Shown here: in pieces, positions 22,270 to 34,726 of the stretch
Layout of the letters: each line of letters starts with the position of its first letter
How positions within the stretch are numbered: the first letter of the stretch is position 1
Source: Corylus avellana
Taxonomy: Eukaryota > Streptophyta > Magnoliopsida > Fagales > Betulaceae
Direction: 5' to 3'
NCBI RefSeq assembly: GCF_901000735.1
Contig: NC_081542.1
Location: 39,661,321-39,725,320 of the forward strand
Length of the DNA stretch: 64,000 bases
Made by a program: the position numbers and the translations under genes
Notes under the pieces: model-generated
What the model was told of the DNA's origin: nothing
The model's database searches: none
What the model saw: only the letters and a program-made list of their open reading frames with translations

Positions 22270-23832
22270 TGTAAACAGAACGACCCTGTTGAATATAAGG
22301 CATGGTTGCGCGCACCATCGCCGAAGCGAGTTTTTGGAGGCCAACTTGCTCAAAAGACGGATAGGCGAGATCAATATAGGAGTGATTACGGTTGGGAGAA
22401 CAGAAGACCTGGACAAACCCGATGGAGCTCTCCAAAAAGAAGGCATCATTCATCGGAGGAGCGGGAACAGGGAGGTGCAGACTCTGATGCGGTGGAGAAG
22501 GAGGCGGCATCACCTAAGGAAAGTCAATCAAGGAGCAATAATTGCATTACCAAAGAAAAACCGTCCGGTACTGAAGGAGCTGGCAAAATTAACGCAGGGA
22601 TAGCTGATGGCGGAAATCGGGGAATTAACAATCCAGAGAATATTACAAGGGATTTGAATTTTCAAACTACGGATTTTGAGGGAGGAGATATATCTCAAAC
22701 ATGCGAGAATCCTAATGGTAATAATGTGGGAAGTAAAATAGCCAAACTCTTCAATGCTTCCCAAAAGGAAAGGGTGCCAACTACAAGTCCTAGTGTGGGA
22801 CACGTACAGGAGTCCATGCAGGGCGAATATTTCAGCATGCAGGGTAGTGCGAAAGAAAATAGCACCGAAAGACACGTCAAGAGAGCTAGTCCACATGGCA
22901 TTGGGACTTTTCTTACGATGTCTGAGGTGGAACAGTGCATGAAGCACAAGTTTAACCCGGAGATAAGTGAAAAAAGAAGGGCCAGTGATCCCAATTGGCC
23001 ACGGGAAAATCAGGAGGGGCTTGGGATGAATCTTTATGGAACATTTGATGGATCCCAAGGGAAGAGGAAACTACGTGACTTTTCGGAAGGGGGAAAGGAC
23101 ATGATTAAAAAGGGACGGACATCAAATGGAAGAAGCTATAAACCGGTTGGAGGAGTCTCAAAAGATAACAAACATGGTTCGGGATTGGCGGCGGCTGTGC
23201 AACAGCCCCGCCGACTGCAATGAGTATATTGAGTTGGAACTGTCGGGGGCTTGGAAACTCTCGGACAGTTTCGGAACTTCGCCGCTTGGTGAATGATAAG
23301 AAACCCACTATAGTTTTCCTAATGGAAACTAAACTCCGGGCTGATCATTTGGAGAGAGTGAGAATACGATTGGGATATGATTACTTGTTTGCGGTTGATT
23401 GGGTGGGAAGGAGTGGAGGTTTGGCTTTAATGTGGGTGGCCGATATTGGGATTGAAATTCAAAATTATAGTCGACGGCACATTAGTGCAAAAGTTTGTCC
23501 ATCCTCAATCGAACCACTATGGAAATTTACCAGGTTTTATGGTCACCCGGACTTGAGTAAACGGGGGGAATCATGGAGCTTATTGCGATACATTGCTAGA
23601 ATGGAACCTGGCCCCTGGGTGTGTATAGGCGATTTCAACGAGATTATAAGCCTTGATGAAAAATTTGGTGGGAGTGGACGTCAAAGAAGTCTAATGGAAG
23701 CTTTTCAACGGGCTTTGGAGGATTGCGAACTCTCGGACTTGGGCTATAGGGGTCCGAAGTACACATGGAGTAATTGTAGGGAGGGCACAGATGTTACGAA
23801 GGAAAGACTTGATCGAGCGGTTGCTAACCGGG
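22270..23832 (+). mobile_element. LINE, left-arm copy (ORF1 C-terminus and endonuclease start), cut by gap
   Basis: Open frame 22270-23222 encodes the region after the zinc knuckle of a plant LINE ORF1; the first codon is probably the last knuckle cysteine, and EYKAWLRAP follows. The ORF2 ATG at 23220 overlaps the ORF1 stop (ATGA) and starts MSILSWNCRGLGN, an APE-type endonuclease with METK and GDFNEI motifs. The sequence stops at the N gap inside ORF2. It matches the minus-strand copy base for base where compared, so it is probably the same insertion seen twice. Confidence 0.85.
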
Positions 23833-23932
23833 NNNNNNNNNNNNNNNNNNNNNNNNNNNNNNNNNNNNNNNNNNNNNNNNNNNNNNNNNNNNNNNNNNNN
23901 NNNNNNNNNNNNNNNNNNNNNNNNNNNNNNNN
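23833..23932. other. Assembly gap, 100 N
   Basis: Exactly 100 N, separating the left arm from the 3' end of the minus-strand LINE. The T run directly after it (23933-23946) is the LINE poly(A) tail, so the LINE 3' flank and target duplication are hidden. Confidence 0.95.
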
Positions 23933-23946
23933 TTTTTTTTTTTTTT

Positions 23947-25553
23947 GAGAAAAGTAAGACTTTTATTATTCAAGCAATATTAGAGGAGGGGATCTCCCCT
24001 TTGATAATCTCATGAATACATTCAAGATATGCAACATGCCATGTCCTCGCTATGTTCGCCCAAATGGCCATCCGTGCAACCTCGTGGGCCGCTTGATTTG
24101 CAGGCCTTCGGACCGCCATCACCTTCCAGCCAGTGAAAGGCTGAAGCAAAATATTCATGTCTTCGATCGGGTGACCAATGCCATTCCATCTAGTATCTCT
24201 GCCATTAAGAGCGTCCACCACGAGCTTCTAGTCCCCTTCCAAGATGATTTTCCTCAATCCCAAATCTTTGCCAAATATTAGAGCTTGCCCTCCTGCCCAC
24301 GCGTCTGCTGCTAGAGGGGAGAGCCTGCCTAGTACGATCAAGCTTTGTACACCTAGCACCTGCCCGCATTCATTCCGAGCCACTGCACCCATACCCACCA
24401 CTCCTTGCTTGGAACAGATCGCCGTGTCCCAGTTGATTTTAGTAAACCCCTCTGACAGAGCAGTCCAGCTGGTCCCCTCAACTACCTCTTGAGAAGAAGA
24501 TGGGGTTGGGGAATTAACTTCCAAATATTCAGTGTGGGCCTTCATGGCCTGTTGTACCAAAGCACTTGGATCAGAAAATTTGCCATCATGCACGAACTCA
24601 TTACGCCGCAACCAAACACGTCGTGCAATCCCAGCAAAGAGACCCAGCTCCTCTCCTTCACACCTTTTCGTCACCAGTTCAACCACCTGTCTAAAAGTTG
24701 GGCCATCCGGGACAAGTTTTTGAAAATTTTTCAAGCTTGCTCCCCAAATATCCCTTGCTGATGGGCAATCCCATAGGATGTGGTAACCAGTTTCTGCTTG
24801 TTGGCCACAAATCGGGCACAACTCATCTTGAAGAACATTCCTCCTAAGCAGGTTGGCCTTGGTGGGGAGAATCTCCTGATAGGCCTTCCACAAAAAATGT
24901 TTCTCCACATTCGGGCCTTGCACTTTCCAAATTGCCTTCCACAGATAACACGGTTCCCTTCCATTTGAGCTCCCTGCCTGCCTGGAATTCTCCAATTCTT
25001 TGGCCAGGTGATACGCTGATTTCACTGTGAATTGGCCAGTAACACTACATCGCCAGATCACCCTATCAAGTCTGTTAGTGCTGCTCAATGGGATTGACAA
25101 AATAGCTTCAACTTCAACCGAATTAAAGATAGCCTTCAGCAGGTTTGTATTCCAACCATGCATGTCTCTGTCAATAAGAGCACTGACCTTTGTATTGGCA
25201 TCCAGCACCCGGGGTGGGGTGTGAACAGAAAAAGTGGACGGAACAGGAATCCACTTGTCTCCCCAAATCCCTGTAGCTTCTCCATTGCCAATCCGTCGAT
25301 ACAAACCCTCCTTAAGAAGGTCGCACGATCCCAAAATACTCCGCCATGCAAATGAGGGTTTAGAGCCCAATTTGGCCTCAAGAATTGTTCCATTTGCAAA
25401 ATATTTTGCCCTCAAGACCGTGGCCATCAAACTATCGAGCATATGCCATAATCGCCAACATTGTTTCGCAAGAAGGGCCTTATTGAAACATAGAAAATCC
25501 CGAAAACCCAAACCTCCTTGATCTTTTGACATCCCCAATTTGTTCCAAGACAT
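23947..25553 (-). pseudogene. LINE ORF2 zf-RVT and RNase H domains
   Basis: Open 24228-25553, with the zf-RVT cysteine/histidine cluster (CPICGQQAETGYHILWDC) and then an RNase H fold start (KINWDTAICSKQGVVGMGAVAR). TAG at 24228-24230 breaks RNase H; the frame resumes to about 23970 with RRPANQAAHEVAR, the usual C-terminal RNase H helix of plant LINEs. Ends just before the poly(A). Confidence 0.8.
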
Positions 25554-27127
25554 CCATGGAATCTTCGATTCCCCCCACCAAAATCACCGCATGAGGGAAT
25601 TAATTTTGTAGCACAAAATTTTGGGAAGCTTGAATACGCTCATGCAATACGTCAGTATTGCTTGGACCACCGCCTTGAGCATAATCTCCCTCCCCGCTTC
25701 GGAAAGGAGTTTCAGCTTCCAATCTTGGAGTTTCTTCCAAATTTTATCAAGTATCCCTTTGAAGGCTTTTGTCCGAGATTTCCTCACCAAAGCTGGGAGG
25801 CCCAAATATGTCTCATATCTCTGGGAACTGGGGACCCCAGAGGCTTCACGGATGTGTTGTCGATGTACCGACATGGTATTTCGACTAAAATAGATAGTCG
25901 TCTTAGATGCATTCAATTTTTGCCCTGATGCAGCTTCATAGATTCTGAGAATGGTAGACAATTTCTCCCAATGTTCCAGGTCAGCTCTACAAAATAGTAA
26001 ACAATCATCAGCAAAAAATAAATGATTGATGCGAGGTCCTCTCTTAGAGATAGGAACCCCAGTCAACACACCTTCCCTATCCACCTTGCCAAGAAAGGAA
26101 CTCAATGCCTCAGCACAAAGCAAAAACAAATACGGTGAGAGAGGATCGCCTTGCCGAATGCCTCGGGTTGGGACAATTTTTCTTGTAGGGACGCCGTTAA
26201 CCAACACTTCAAAGTTTGTCGTGGTTACACACTCCATTATCAATTTGACCCAATTGGATGCAATCCCCATTTTGCCCATTACCGCCTCCAAAAATCCCCA
26301 CTCCACCCGATCATAGGCCTTGCTCATATCAATTTTAACCGCCATATATCCCTTTGTTCCCCCCATTCTAGATTGCACTGTATGGAGGGTCTCATAAACA
26401 ATCAAAATGTTGTCAGTAATTAACCGTCCCTTAATGAATGCGCTTTGGTTTTGGGAGATAATATGTGGTCAAATCAATTTAAGCCGATTCGCAAGCACCT
26501 TTGATATAATTTTGTATAAAATATTACACAAACTTATGGGGCGAAAATCCGAAACACATGAAGGATTTTTATTCTTGGGAATGAGAGCTATAAATGTAGA
26601 ATTCAATTCACTACCAACGACAGCATTATTGAGAGAAAAAAGAATAGCTTTGCAAACTTCGGGTCCAACGACGCCCAATGTTTTTGGAAAAAACCCGCAT
26701 TATACCCATCCGGCCCGAGAGCTTTTAGAGGAGCCATGTGGAATAACGCTTCCTTAATCTCGCTTTCTAGAAAAGGCCTCCCTAGAGTCTCCCTCATGTC
26801 ATCCGTCACCCTCCCTTCCAAGCCCTCCAAGCATATATCAAAATCCCCCCCTCCACCGGACATGAAAAGACTATCAAAATAATCCGCAAATGCATCACCT
26901 ATCTTTTCTTGGGTCGTCCATCTTTCTCCACTTTCATCAGCAATAAAAGCGATTTTATTCACTTTCCTTCGAAAATTCGCACAAGCATGAAAGTACTTTG
27001 AATTTTTATCGCCAAATGATAGCCAATGTACTTTAGCACGTTGGCACCACTTTATTTCATCTTGTTCTAATAACAGTTTCAGAGTATTCCGTGTTGTGTC
27101 CTCCTGTACCGGGTCTAGTCCCCCATT
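25554..27127 (-). pseudogene. LINE ORF2 reverse transcriptase domain
   Basis: Linker and RT N-terminus open at 26603-26962. A frameshift near 26640-26660 moves the frame, which then contains FRPISLCN. TGA at about 26466 interrupts. 25584-26405 holds the RT core: KIDMSKAYDRVEW, TRGIRQGDPLSPYLF and catalytic FADD (26004-26015). TGA at 25584-25586 replaces a Trp/Arg codon before FWWG. Confidence 0.85.
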
Positions 27128-28093
27128 CTACCCTTGCTCCATTGCTAGTATATTGTACTGGTCCCTTAGAGTTTTACCCAACAATCCCCTCTCATCAGTT
27201 CGCCATTTGAGCAATGCTTTGGTACAGTACATGATTTTGCTTTGTAAGAAAGACCATGGATTGACATGTTGCGATGTAGAAATAATGGGTTGTGCCTTCC
27301 AAGAATTCTGAATAATAGAACGGCATTTGCTATCAAGCTCCCAGCCAACCTCATATTTGAATTTCCGTCGACCATTCTGTTGCCTCCCATAATTTCTTAA
27401 TGTTAACAAAAGTGGGGAATGATCTGACCATGCAGCAGCCCCAATCACTAATTCTGCATCATGAAAATTATCGCACCATTCCCGGTTAGCAACCGCTCGA
27501 TCAAGTCTTTCCTTCGTAACATCTGTGCCCTCCCTACAATTACTCCATGTGTACTTCGGACCCCTATAGCCCAAGTCCGAGAGTTCGCAATCCTCCAAAG
27601 CCCGTTGAAAAGCTTCCATTAGACTTCTTTGACGTCCACTCCCACCAAATTTTTCATCAAGGCTTATAATCTCGTTGAAATCGCCTATACACACCCAGGG
27701 GCCAGGTTCCATTCTAGCAATGTATCGCAATAAGCTCCATGATTCCCCCCGTTTACTCAAGTCCGGGTGACCATAAAACCTGGTAAATTTCCATAGTGGT
27801 TCGATTGAGGATGGACAAACTTTTGCACTAATGTGCCGTCGACTATAATTTTGAATTTCAATCCCAATATCGGCCACCCACATTAAAGCCAAACCTCCAC
27901 TCCTTCCCACCCAATCAACCGCAAACAAGTAATCATATCCCAATCGTATTCTCACTCTCTCCAAATGATCAGCCCGGAGTTTAGTTTCCATTAGGAAAAC
28001 TATAGTGGGTTTCTTATCATTCACCAAGCGGCGAAGTTCCGAAACTGTCCGAGAGTTTCCAAGCCCCCGACAGTTCCAACTCAATATACTCAT
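27128..28093 (-). pseudogene. LINE ORF2 endonuclease domain
   Basis: 321 codons starting MSILSWNCRGLGN. APE-like endonuclease motifs in order: SWNCRG, FLMETK, GDFNEI (27669-27686), RLDRAVAN and AWSDHSPL with the catalytic His. Ends at a premature TAG (27128-27130); the same frame goes on into the reverse transcriptase linker. It nicks target DNA during target-primed reverse transcription in active relatives. Confidence 0.85.
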
Positions 28094-29043
28094 TGCAGTC
28101 GGCGGGGCTGTTGCACAGCCGCCGCCAATCCCGAACCATGTTTGTTATCTTTTGAGACTCCTCCAACCGGTTTATAGCTTCTTCCATTTGATGTCCGTCC
28201 CTTTTTAATCATGTCCTTTCCCCCTTCCGAAAAGTCACGTAGTTTCCTCTTCCCTTGGGATCCATCAAATGTTCCATAAAGATTCATCCCAAGCCCCTCC
28301 TGATTTTCCCGTGGCCAATTGGGATCACTGGCCCTTCTTTTTTCACTTATCTCCGGGTTAAACTTGTGCTTCATGCACTGTTCCACCTCAGACATCGTAA
28401 GAAAAGTCCCAATGCCATGTGGACTAGCTCTCTTGACGTGTCTTTCGGTGCTATTTTCTTTCGCACTACCCTGCATGCTGAAATATTCGCCCTGCATGGA
28501 CTCCTGTACGTGTCCCACACTAGGACTTGTAGTTGGCACCCTTTCCTTTTGGGAAGCATTGAAGAGTTTGGCTATTTTACTTCCCACATTATTACCATTA
28601 GGATTCTCGCATGTTTGAGATATATCTCCTCCCTCAAAATCCGTAGTTTGAAAATTCAAATCCCTTGTAATATTCTCTGGATTGTTAATTCCCCGATTTC
28701 CGCCATCAGCTATCCCTGCGTTAATTTTGCCAGCTCCTTCAGTACCGGACGGTTTTTCTTTGGTAATGCAATTATTGCTCCTTGATTGACTTTCCTTAGG
28801 TGATGCCGCCTCCTTCTCCACCGCATCAGAGTCTGCACCTCCCTGTTCCCGCTCCTCCGATGAATGATGCCTTCTTTTTGGAGAGCTCCATCGGGTTTGT
28901 CCAGGTCTTCTGTTCTCCCAACCGTAATCACTCCTATATTGATCTCGCCTATCCGTCTTTTGAGCAAGTTGGCCTCCAAAAACTCGCTTCGGCGATGGTG
29001 CGCGCAACCATGCCTTATATTCAACAGGGTCGTTCTGTTTACA
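28090..29043 (-). pseudogene. LINE ORF1 C-terminal part
   Basis: Open frame of about 317 codons after the truncation point. It begins with a lone Cys and EYKAWLRAP, matching the part of plant LINE ORF1 proteins just behind the CCHC knuckle. The rest is hydrophilic and low in recognisable domains, as usual for this region. Overlaps ORF2 by the ATGA at 28090-28093. Confidence 0.75.
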
Positions 29044-30920
29044 CCAACAATATTAGAGATTCTTTCTAATTTTATATTAATGTTTTGAGTAAAAAAAATT
29101 CAAGTTTTCTTCTTGCAATTATGAAAAGTAAATTTCATAACACTTATGAAAAGTACGATTATAATATTTTTAAATTTTATAATTAAATTGTTATAAGCTA
29201 GTATATATATAAAAGCCGAATCACTCTCAGAAATACCTTAATATTCCGACATGTGGCACGAACCCTTTTTATTTTAATGCTGAACCGGTTTTTTAAGGCA
29301 TAATTTGTAAACCGGTTTTTACATAAAAAACCGATCATTAAATTAGCATAGTTAATGGCATTTAATTATATTTCAAGCGTTTCCATATATAAATTATTTT
29401 ATAAATTAAGTATTATTAATGCCCAAGTCAAATAAAGAAACAAATAATACAAATCAAATCATATATCATATATAATAGCCGAAACCTTCTTTGAAGTGCC
29501 TTCAAATCGCGACATGTAGCATGAACTCATTTTTTTAAAGACTAAACCGATTTTTTACCTCATTATTTTAATAAGTGAACAGTTAAAAATTAAAACATGT
29601 TCATATTTTTGTTCTATCTCTCTCAACGTCTCTCTCTCTTTTCTTTTCTTTTTCCAAGTCTTTCACTCTCATTCCACATCTCTCTCTCTCTCTCCACTTT
29701 CCAACATTAACATCTCTCCTCTTTTTTCTCTCCACCTCTTTCTCTTTCTCTACTCTTCAACATTAACAAAAACATAATTTATTGGCCTAAACATTCAACT
29801 TGGAGGTAATTATTCTTCTTAACCTTTATTTTATTTTATTTTTGTTTTAACAGATTCTAATTTATATAAATTAAACTAAAATTAAAGGTCTTATGTTTTA
29901 ATTCATTTGAATGTTTATGATTTTTTTTTTTTTTTTGGTGTAATTTACTTGGATTTTCAAGCATATTTTTAAGTGTCTTTTTCTTCTTCTTTTTTTCTCT
30001 GCTTTTGAAAGCAATATAAAACAAATCGATACTAAATTAAGCACCAATACAGTAGACAATATATCGACCTTTTTTTTTTTTTTTTTTTTGCCGCTTTTGG
30101 AAGTATTTTTCATATAAAAATGCTTTCAGAACACCAAATCGATAATTAAGTAACGAATTTGATGCAAAATGATTTATTTGATTGAATTAAATGTTGAATG
30201 AAAAATTTTCATTTATTTTGTATTCCGAAAAAAAAAAAAAAAAAAAAAACAGAGTTTGTTTATTTTGCTTTGTATTTTTTTTTTATTTTGAATTATAGAG
30301 GTTTTATTTGTATTGAAATAAGATAGATGATTTATTTGATTGCATTAAATCTTGATTGAAAGATTTTGTTTTATTTTGTATTCATAATTTTTTTTTTTTC
30401 AAATGTTTAGAATTATGTGAATTTTATTTGTATTTAAATATAACATTTAATTAGCAAGTTTTTTTATTGAAAGAGCGATGATTGATTTTTTAACATGACT
30501 ATTTAGCCTGTAATAAAAAAAAATGAAGATACATTTATTTGACTGCATTAAATATTGAGTGAAATGTGTGTTTTATTTTGTATTAAAAAGAAGAGAGAAA
30601 ATTTTGTTTATTTTACTCTGTATTTTTCTGAAATGATTAGAACTTTATGAATTTTATTTGTATTACAATATAATAAGTATTACATGAACAATATCAGAGT
30701 TTCCTACTAATTTTATATTAATAGTTTGATCATCAGAAATAGTTTGATCATCTTTGGTACACTTTCAAAAAAAAAAAAAAATACATGTTAATGTACTGGT
30801 GTATAATCTTTAGTTTGTATTTTCATTAAAAGATGCATGATAGATTTTTTCACACACTTATTTTAACTTATAATAAAAAGTAAGATAGAATGCGTTTAAC
30901 TTATATGCCGGGTTATGTGC
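29044..30920. repeat. Mirror of the AT-rich degenerate repeat block
   Basis: Inverse of 20393-22269; same content, no gene. It includes the CT-rich tract at about 29615-29755 and the T-runs at 29921, 30070 and 30226. Confidence 0.8.
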
Positions 30921-31242
30921 TAGTATATATAATAGGACTTGAATGTTGTTTGTCAAAGTCATCCACAAATATTGTGCAATCATATCTAATACGTCTAGAA
31001 TGCTGTTTGTCAAAGTCATCCACAAATATTGTGCAATCATATCTAATACGTCTAGAACGCTGTTTGTCAAAGTCATCCACAAATATGCAATCATATATAT
31101 ATATTATAGGACTTGAATGTTGTTTGTCAAAGTCATCCACAAATATTGTGCAATCATATCTAATACGTACGACTTGAATGTTGTACAAATATGCAATCAT
31201 GTAGGACTTGAATGCTGTTCAGCCTGTTTATCAAAGTCATCC
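30921..31242 (-). repeat. Mirror of the W-box minisatellite
   Basis: Inverse of 20071-20392; 'tgtttgtcaaagtcatcc' recurs at the same spacing. Confidence 0.8.
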
Positions 31243-31286
31243 AAAGAGTCCGAAGTCTTTTTGATAGCAACGTTATTCTATTATTA

Positions 31287-31776
31287 GCTATGTTTGGCAA
31301 GGGACCGGGCCGGCACTGTAGCTGGAACGGCACTGTTCTAGCTACAGTGCCATATGACACGTGGCAACAGGAATTAATTTTTTATCGTGAAGGGCCAGGT
31401 CGAACTGGCAGGGAGTTCCAAATGACTGAAATGGTGGTTTGACTGACTGATGCATTGATGGTCTAAATGCATTGGCTACCGGGGATTCTGGTGGAGTTCT
31501 GGATTTTTTATCAATAAAACGACGACCGGTTTGATTTCGCCATCCTTACTGGGAGGGTGGGTTTCCACGAACTAATTTAATTTCGGTGGTCCACAACTCA
31601 AATGCACCCTGCTCGTTTTTTTTTTTTGGCCAAGCCAATCAGCTGCTTTTCCCGCCCTTTAAAAAAAAAAAAAAAAAAGATAAAATTAATTCCTGCTGCC
31701 ACGTCTCATATGGCACTATAGCTGGAACAGTGCCGTTCCAGCTACAGTGCCGGCCCGGTCCCTTGCCAAACATAGC
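31287..31776. mobile_element. Non-autonomous TIR element (hAT-like), right-arm version, 490 bp
   Basis: Same insertion site as the left-arm element: TATTATTA duplications at 31279-31286 and 31777-31784 are the inverse of TAATAATA. Here both termini agree well over about 95 bp (GCTATGTTTGGCAAGGGACC, then GGGCCGGCACTGTAGCTGGA), so this looks like the intact form. The interior differs from the left-arm version almost throughout. Confidence 0.75.
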
Positions 31777-32252
31777 TATTATTATCACCGGCATCAGTCG
31801 TTAAATCATTAAGCAACTTTATTTTCTCAAATCATCCCATTTTTATATTTTATTTATCAATTTTTCTGCTCTTTCATTGCTAGGGTTTTCAAGATATATA
31901 TAGAAACCAAAGGAAGATCTCGCCTCTCGCCCAGTCATCCTTCGTTAATCCACCCCTTGCCAATTTTAAAATTTTCAAGGCTTCAGAAAAATATAAAATT
32001 GGCAAAAAAAAAATTAGATGATAAACCTTAGTTGGGTTTGGTATTGTATCACGTTTGACGTTGAATTCTTTCTCCCTATCGGGTCAATCATGACCAAAAG
32101 TTCAACGACGTATGAAGTGGCTCAAATCTTTTGATGAGGATACCCTCAAACTGTACGTGCACAATTTGGACAGTACTAAATTTAATTGAGAATCCCAATT
32201 GTTCACTTTAGTACCTAAATTTGGATACCCTTTATCAATATATTACTCCTAA

Positions 32253-32611
32253 GAGCACTCACATTGGCGTAGCCATTTTTTACTTTTATCTAAAATAAAT
32301 AAGCAAAACATTAAAAAGAAAAAAAAAAAAAAAATCCTCTACATTGGATTATGCATCTCAAATGCAAATTTTTTTTTTTTTTTTTTTGCATTTGTAAACA
32401 ATTCACCTCTACATGTAGCGGACACTATTTATACATCCATCTTATTAATATATTATTTCTCTCTACGTCTCTTTTTTAGCAAAATTTTCTCCTACTATTT
32501 CTCTTCTATGTACATCTCTTTTTTCTCAAAATTTTCTCATACTATTTCTCTCTCCACATCTTTTTTTTTTCAAAAGTTAGAAAATAGGATATTTAGGAAA
32601 AATACAATCCT

Positions 32612-32642
<31 letters not shown>

Positions 32643-32799
32643 ATAATAAAAAAAATAAAAAAATTCATTGATATATATATACAAAAAAAAAGTAATCGGA
32701 TATGTACAGTGTCTTTTAAAACTCATTAACTAAACTAGATAATGTGGGTTTTAATTAGCCATTTCGCATAAAAATATACATAAACCAATGTGAATGCTT
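32253..32799. mobile_element. Mirror copy of the TTA-flanked MITE
   Basis: Inverse of 18480-19026, same termini and same internal (AT)n and T19 run. Confidence 0.65.
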
Positions 32800-34047
32800 T
32801 AACAACTTCTTATTTTATTTATTTGGCAGTAAATAGGCTTTCTTTCTCCTTTGAAAGCTTAAGGATCACCACTGGACCACGCAAATACCACATGGTCTAT
32901 ATATATATGAGGTTATTCAAATCAAATCAGGACATTTGTTCATGTAATTAAATGTTAGAATTAAATATATTTTGGTCTCTAGAATATAGTATAAATTAGT
33001 ACCTAAATTTTGAAACGTTTCGAATTCATCCTTGAAATTCTTTTTTTTTTTTTTTTTTTTTTTTTTTCTAATTATCCTTGAAATTCTTAGTTATAAGTAA
33101 TATCGTCAGACCGTTCAAAGTAATTATCTGATACTTTAGAAACTAAAAATATTGGTCAGCAAAGAATTAAAATGTGATAAGAATACCATGAAGAGTAATA
33201 AGGACAATATTAAAAGTGAGAACAAATACGAGGAAGGCTCTTAATTGGTGCGCCTTAAGTTTCTTTGGTTACTGAAATGGAGCATTGTGAATCATGCAAG
33301 GAACATTTTTTAAGGGTTAACTTGAACATGTTGCATATATATTTGCACGCATGCTGCTCCAGAAAAGATCTGAATGATATTTCGTTTCAGGAAGTGGAAG
33401 TCCTTTGAGGTTGCACAAAGAAAGAATAAGAAGAATTGGGCTTAGAAAATAATATCTCCTGACATTATTCTCATATATTTTGGCGCATTACCATATGCTT
33501 ACATACAAATGTTTCTAAGAAAATATATAGTCTTAAACATGTAGCTCATCAAAAGTAGGTTTGATTTATTGCAACAAAATACATACACAAATAGCCAAGC
33601 CAATGCTCAATGGGGTCATTACAAAGGAGACTTTTCTGCAATCTGATTATTTCTTCACAAAGCTCCATTTTCCTACAAAAGTAGAAGTTGAGTATATTTG
33701 CCATGTTGGATCATTTGGAAAATTCTAAGATACAAGAAACAAAAACAACTTTTGCTTTGAACAACATTAGAAGGGAAAAAAAAATCAATTTCACCTATTC
33801 GATTACCTGTAGACATAAATAAGGTGGAACCCTTAGGTGAATGTTTTGATCCTAATAAGATTATCGTAAAGTCTACTTGTGCTGGCAGGTCATCTACCTA
33901 TGAAGCTCTTGTGCTTGTGGTTTGAAAGAATTATTTGGAAACTTTAAGGTTTGAAATTTATGGCCAAAACTTTAGTCACTCTACGGATTGTCTATCATTG
34001 ACTGGACTTCTAAATCAAAAATTTAGTACCTTACCTTACTTGGCCTT

Positions 34048-34626
34048 TATCCATTGCTTCCAACCTCTAAAAAAGCATTTTTTATCCGATGTAGTTCCCT
34101 CGTGACATCTCCCATATTCATTCTTTCTTTTGGCGATTCTAATGAACAAGTAAGGCTGATTTGAAAAATTGAAAGTAGGCACTTTTGACAATTTGAAGTT
34201 ATCTAGCTTAGGTTCTCAATATCGACACTTTCTTCTACTGCCTCAATATCATTGTGATCATTGTAGTTGTAGTCATCTTTTTTTGTTGCCACTGCTAATT
34301 CATTTACTTCTCTTTTGAGAAGATTTGGGTCCACAATCTGTACAAGCTTTTCTGGCAATGTCATGTTAACAAAGTTATGAAGGTTGAAACCAATATCAAC
34401 GCCGTAACTCTTTGATGCTTGCGGCCGCATGTAATTCCGTGCCAGTTGCACAAGTGGATGGAATCATTCCAAGAGGTGAAGATGTTGAATTGGTCATTGG
34501 TTATCATTTCTTTGAATTTGAGCAATGCCAAACAATCTGTCTCGTTTGTTGAAGCGGCAGCTGCAAGAGTGGTAGGTTGGAAGCGAAGTAGGCTTACTCT
34601 TGCAGTTACAGAAAAAAGAAGAATGA
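34048..34626 (-). pseudogene. Relic D', minus-strand copy of relic D, cut by gap
   Basis: Inverse of 16653-17231: exon 2 fragment with the same TAG (minus strand, 34203-34205), the same out-of-frame junction and the LRRNT. It stops at 34626 inside the signal-peptide region because the N gap follows. Its 3' UTR is at 33539-34047. Confidence 0.85.
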
Positions 34627-34726
34627 NNNNNNNNNNNNNNNNNNNNNNNNNNNNNNNNNNNNNNNNNNNNNNNNNNNNNNNNNNNNNNNNNNNNNNNNNN
34701 NNNNNNNNNNNNNNNNNNNNNNNNNN
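34627..34726. other. Assembly gap, 100 N
   Basis: Exactly 100 N. It truncates the right arm; what follows is not homologous to the promoter of D, so the symmetry ends here. Confidence 0.95.

Larger units (their letters stand above)
16653..23832 (+). repeat. Left arm of giant inverted repeat (7.18 kb)
   Basis: Reverse-complement match to 27481-34626. Coordinates pair as x + y = 51279 from 16653 to about 19511 and x + y = 51313 from about 19927 to 23832. Every long ORF translation I compared is the same in both arms, and long homopolymers match exactly (A27 at 18212 against T27 at 33041; A19 at 18892 against T19 at 32369). The only divergent part is the interior of the TIR element at 19503-20026. 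The arm ends at the 100-N gap. Confidence 0.95.
23933..29043 (-). mobile_element. 5'-truncated LINE (L1-type plant LINE), about 5.1 kb
   Basis: Runs on the minus strand from a 5' truncation at about 29043 (inside the ORF1 zinc knuckle) to a poly(A) tail (T run 23933-23946). Order: ORF1 C-terminus, APE endonuclease, reverse transcriptase, zf-RVT, RNase H. It carries at least four in-frame stops and one frameshift, so it cannot move. Its 5' flank (attaatataaaattagaaag) is shared with the left arm, as expected if both arms show one insertion. Confidence 0.9.
27481..34626 (-). repeat. Right arm of giant inverted repeat (7.15 kb)
   Basis: Inverse of 16653-23832, with a net 34-bp length difference confined to the TIR element. 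Its outer end is the 100-N gap at 34627. Its inner end is only the mirror of the gap in the left arm; the LINE itself continues without a break to 23947. Confidence 0.95.

Noticed and set aside
22528..23058. 176-codon antisense ORF (also at 28255-28785)
   Set aside because: Shadow of LINE ORF1; no domain and no start context.
22270..23832. The left-arm LINE as an independent second insertion
   Set aside because: It has the same 5' truncation point and the same kilobases of flank as the minus-strand copy, so it is the same insertion.
16653..34626. The giant inverted repeat as termini of a very large transposon
   Set aside because: No TSD or transposase, the ends fall at assembly gaps, and the arms hold unrelated host and TE sequence.
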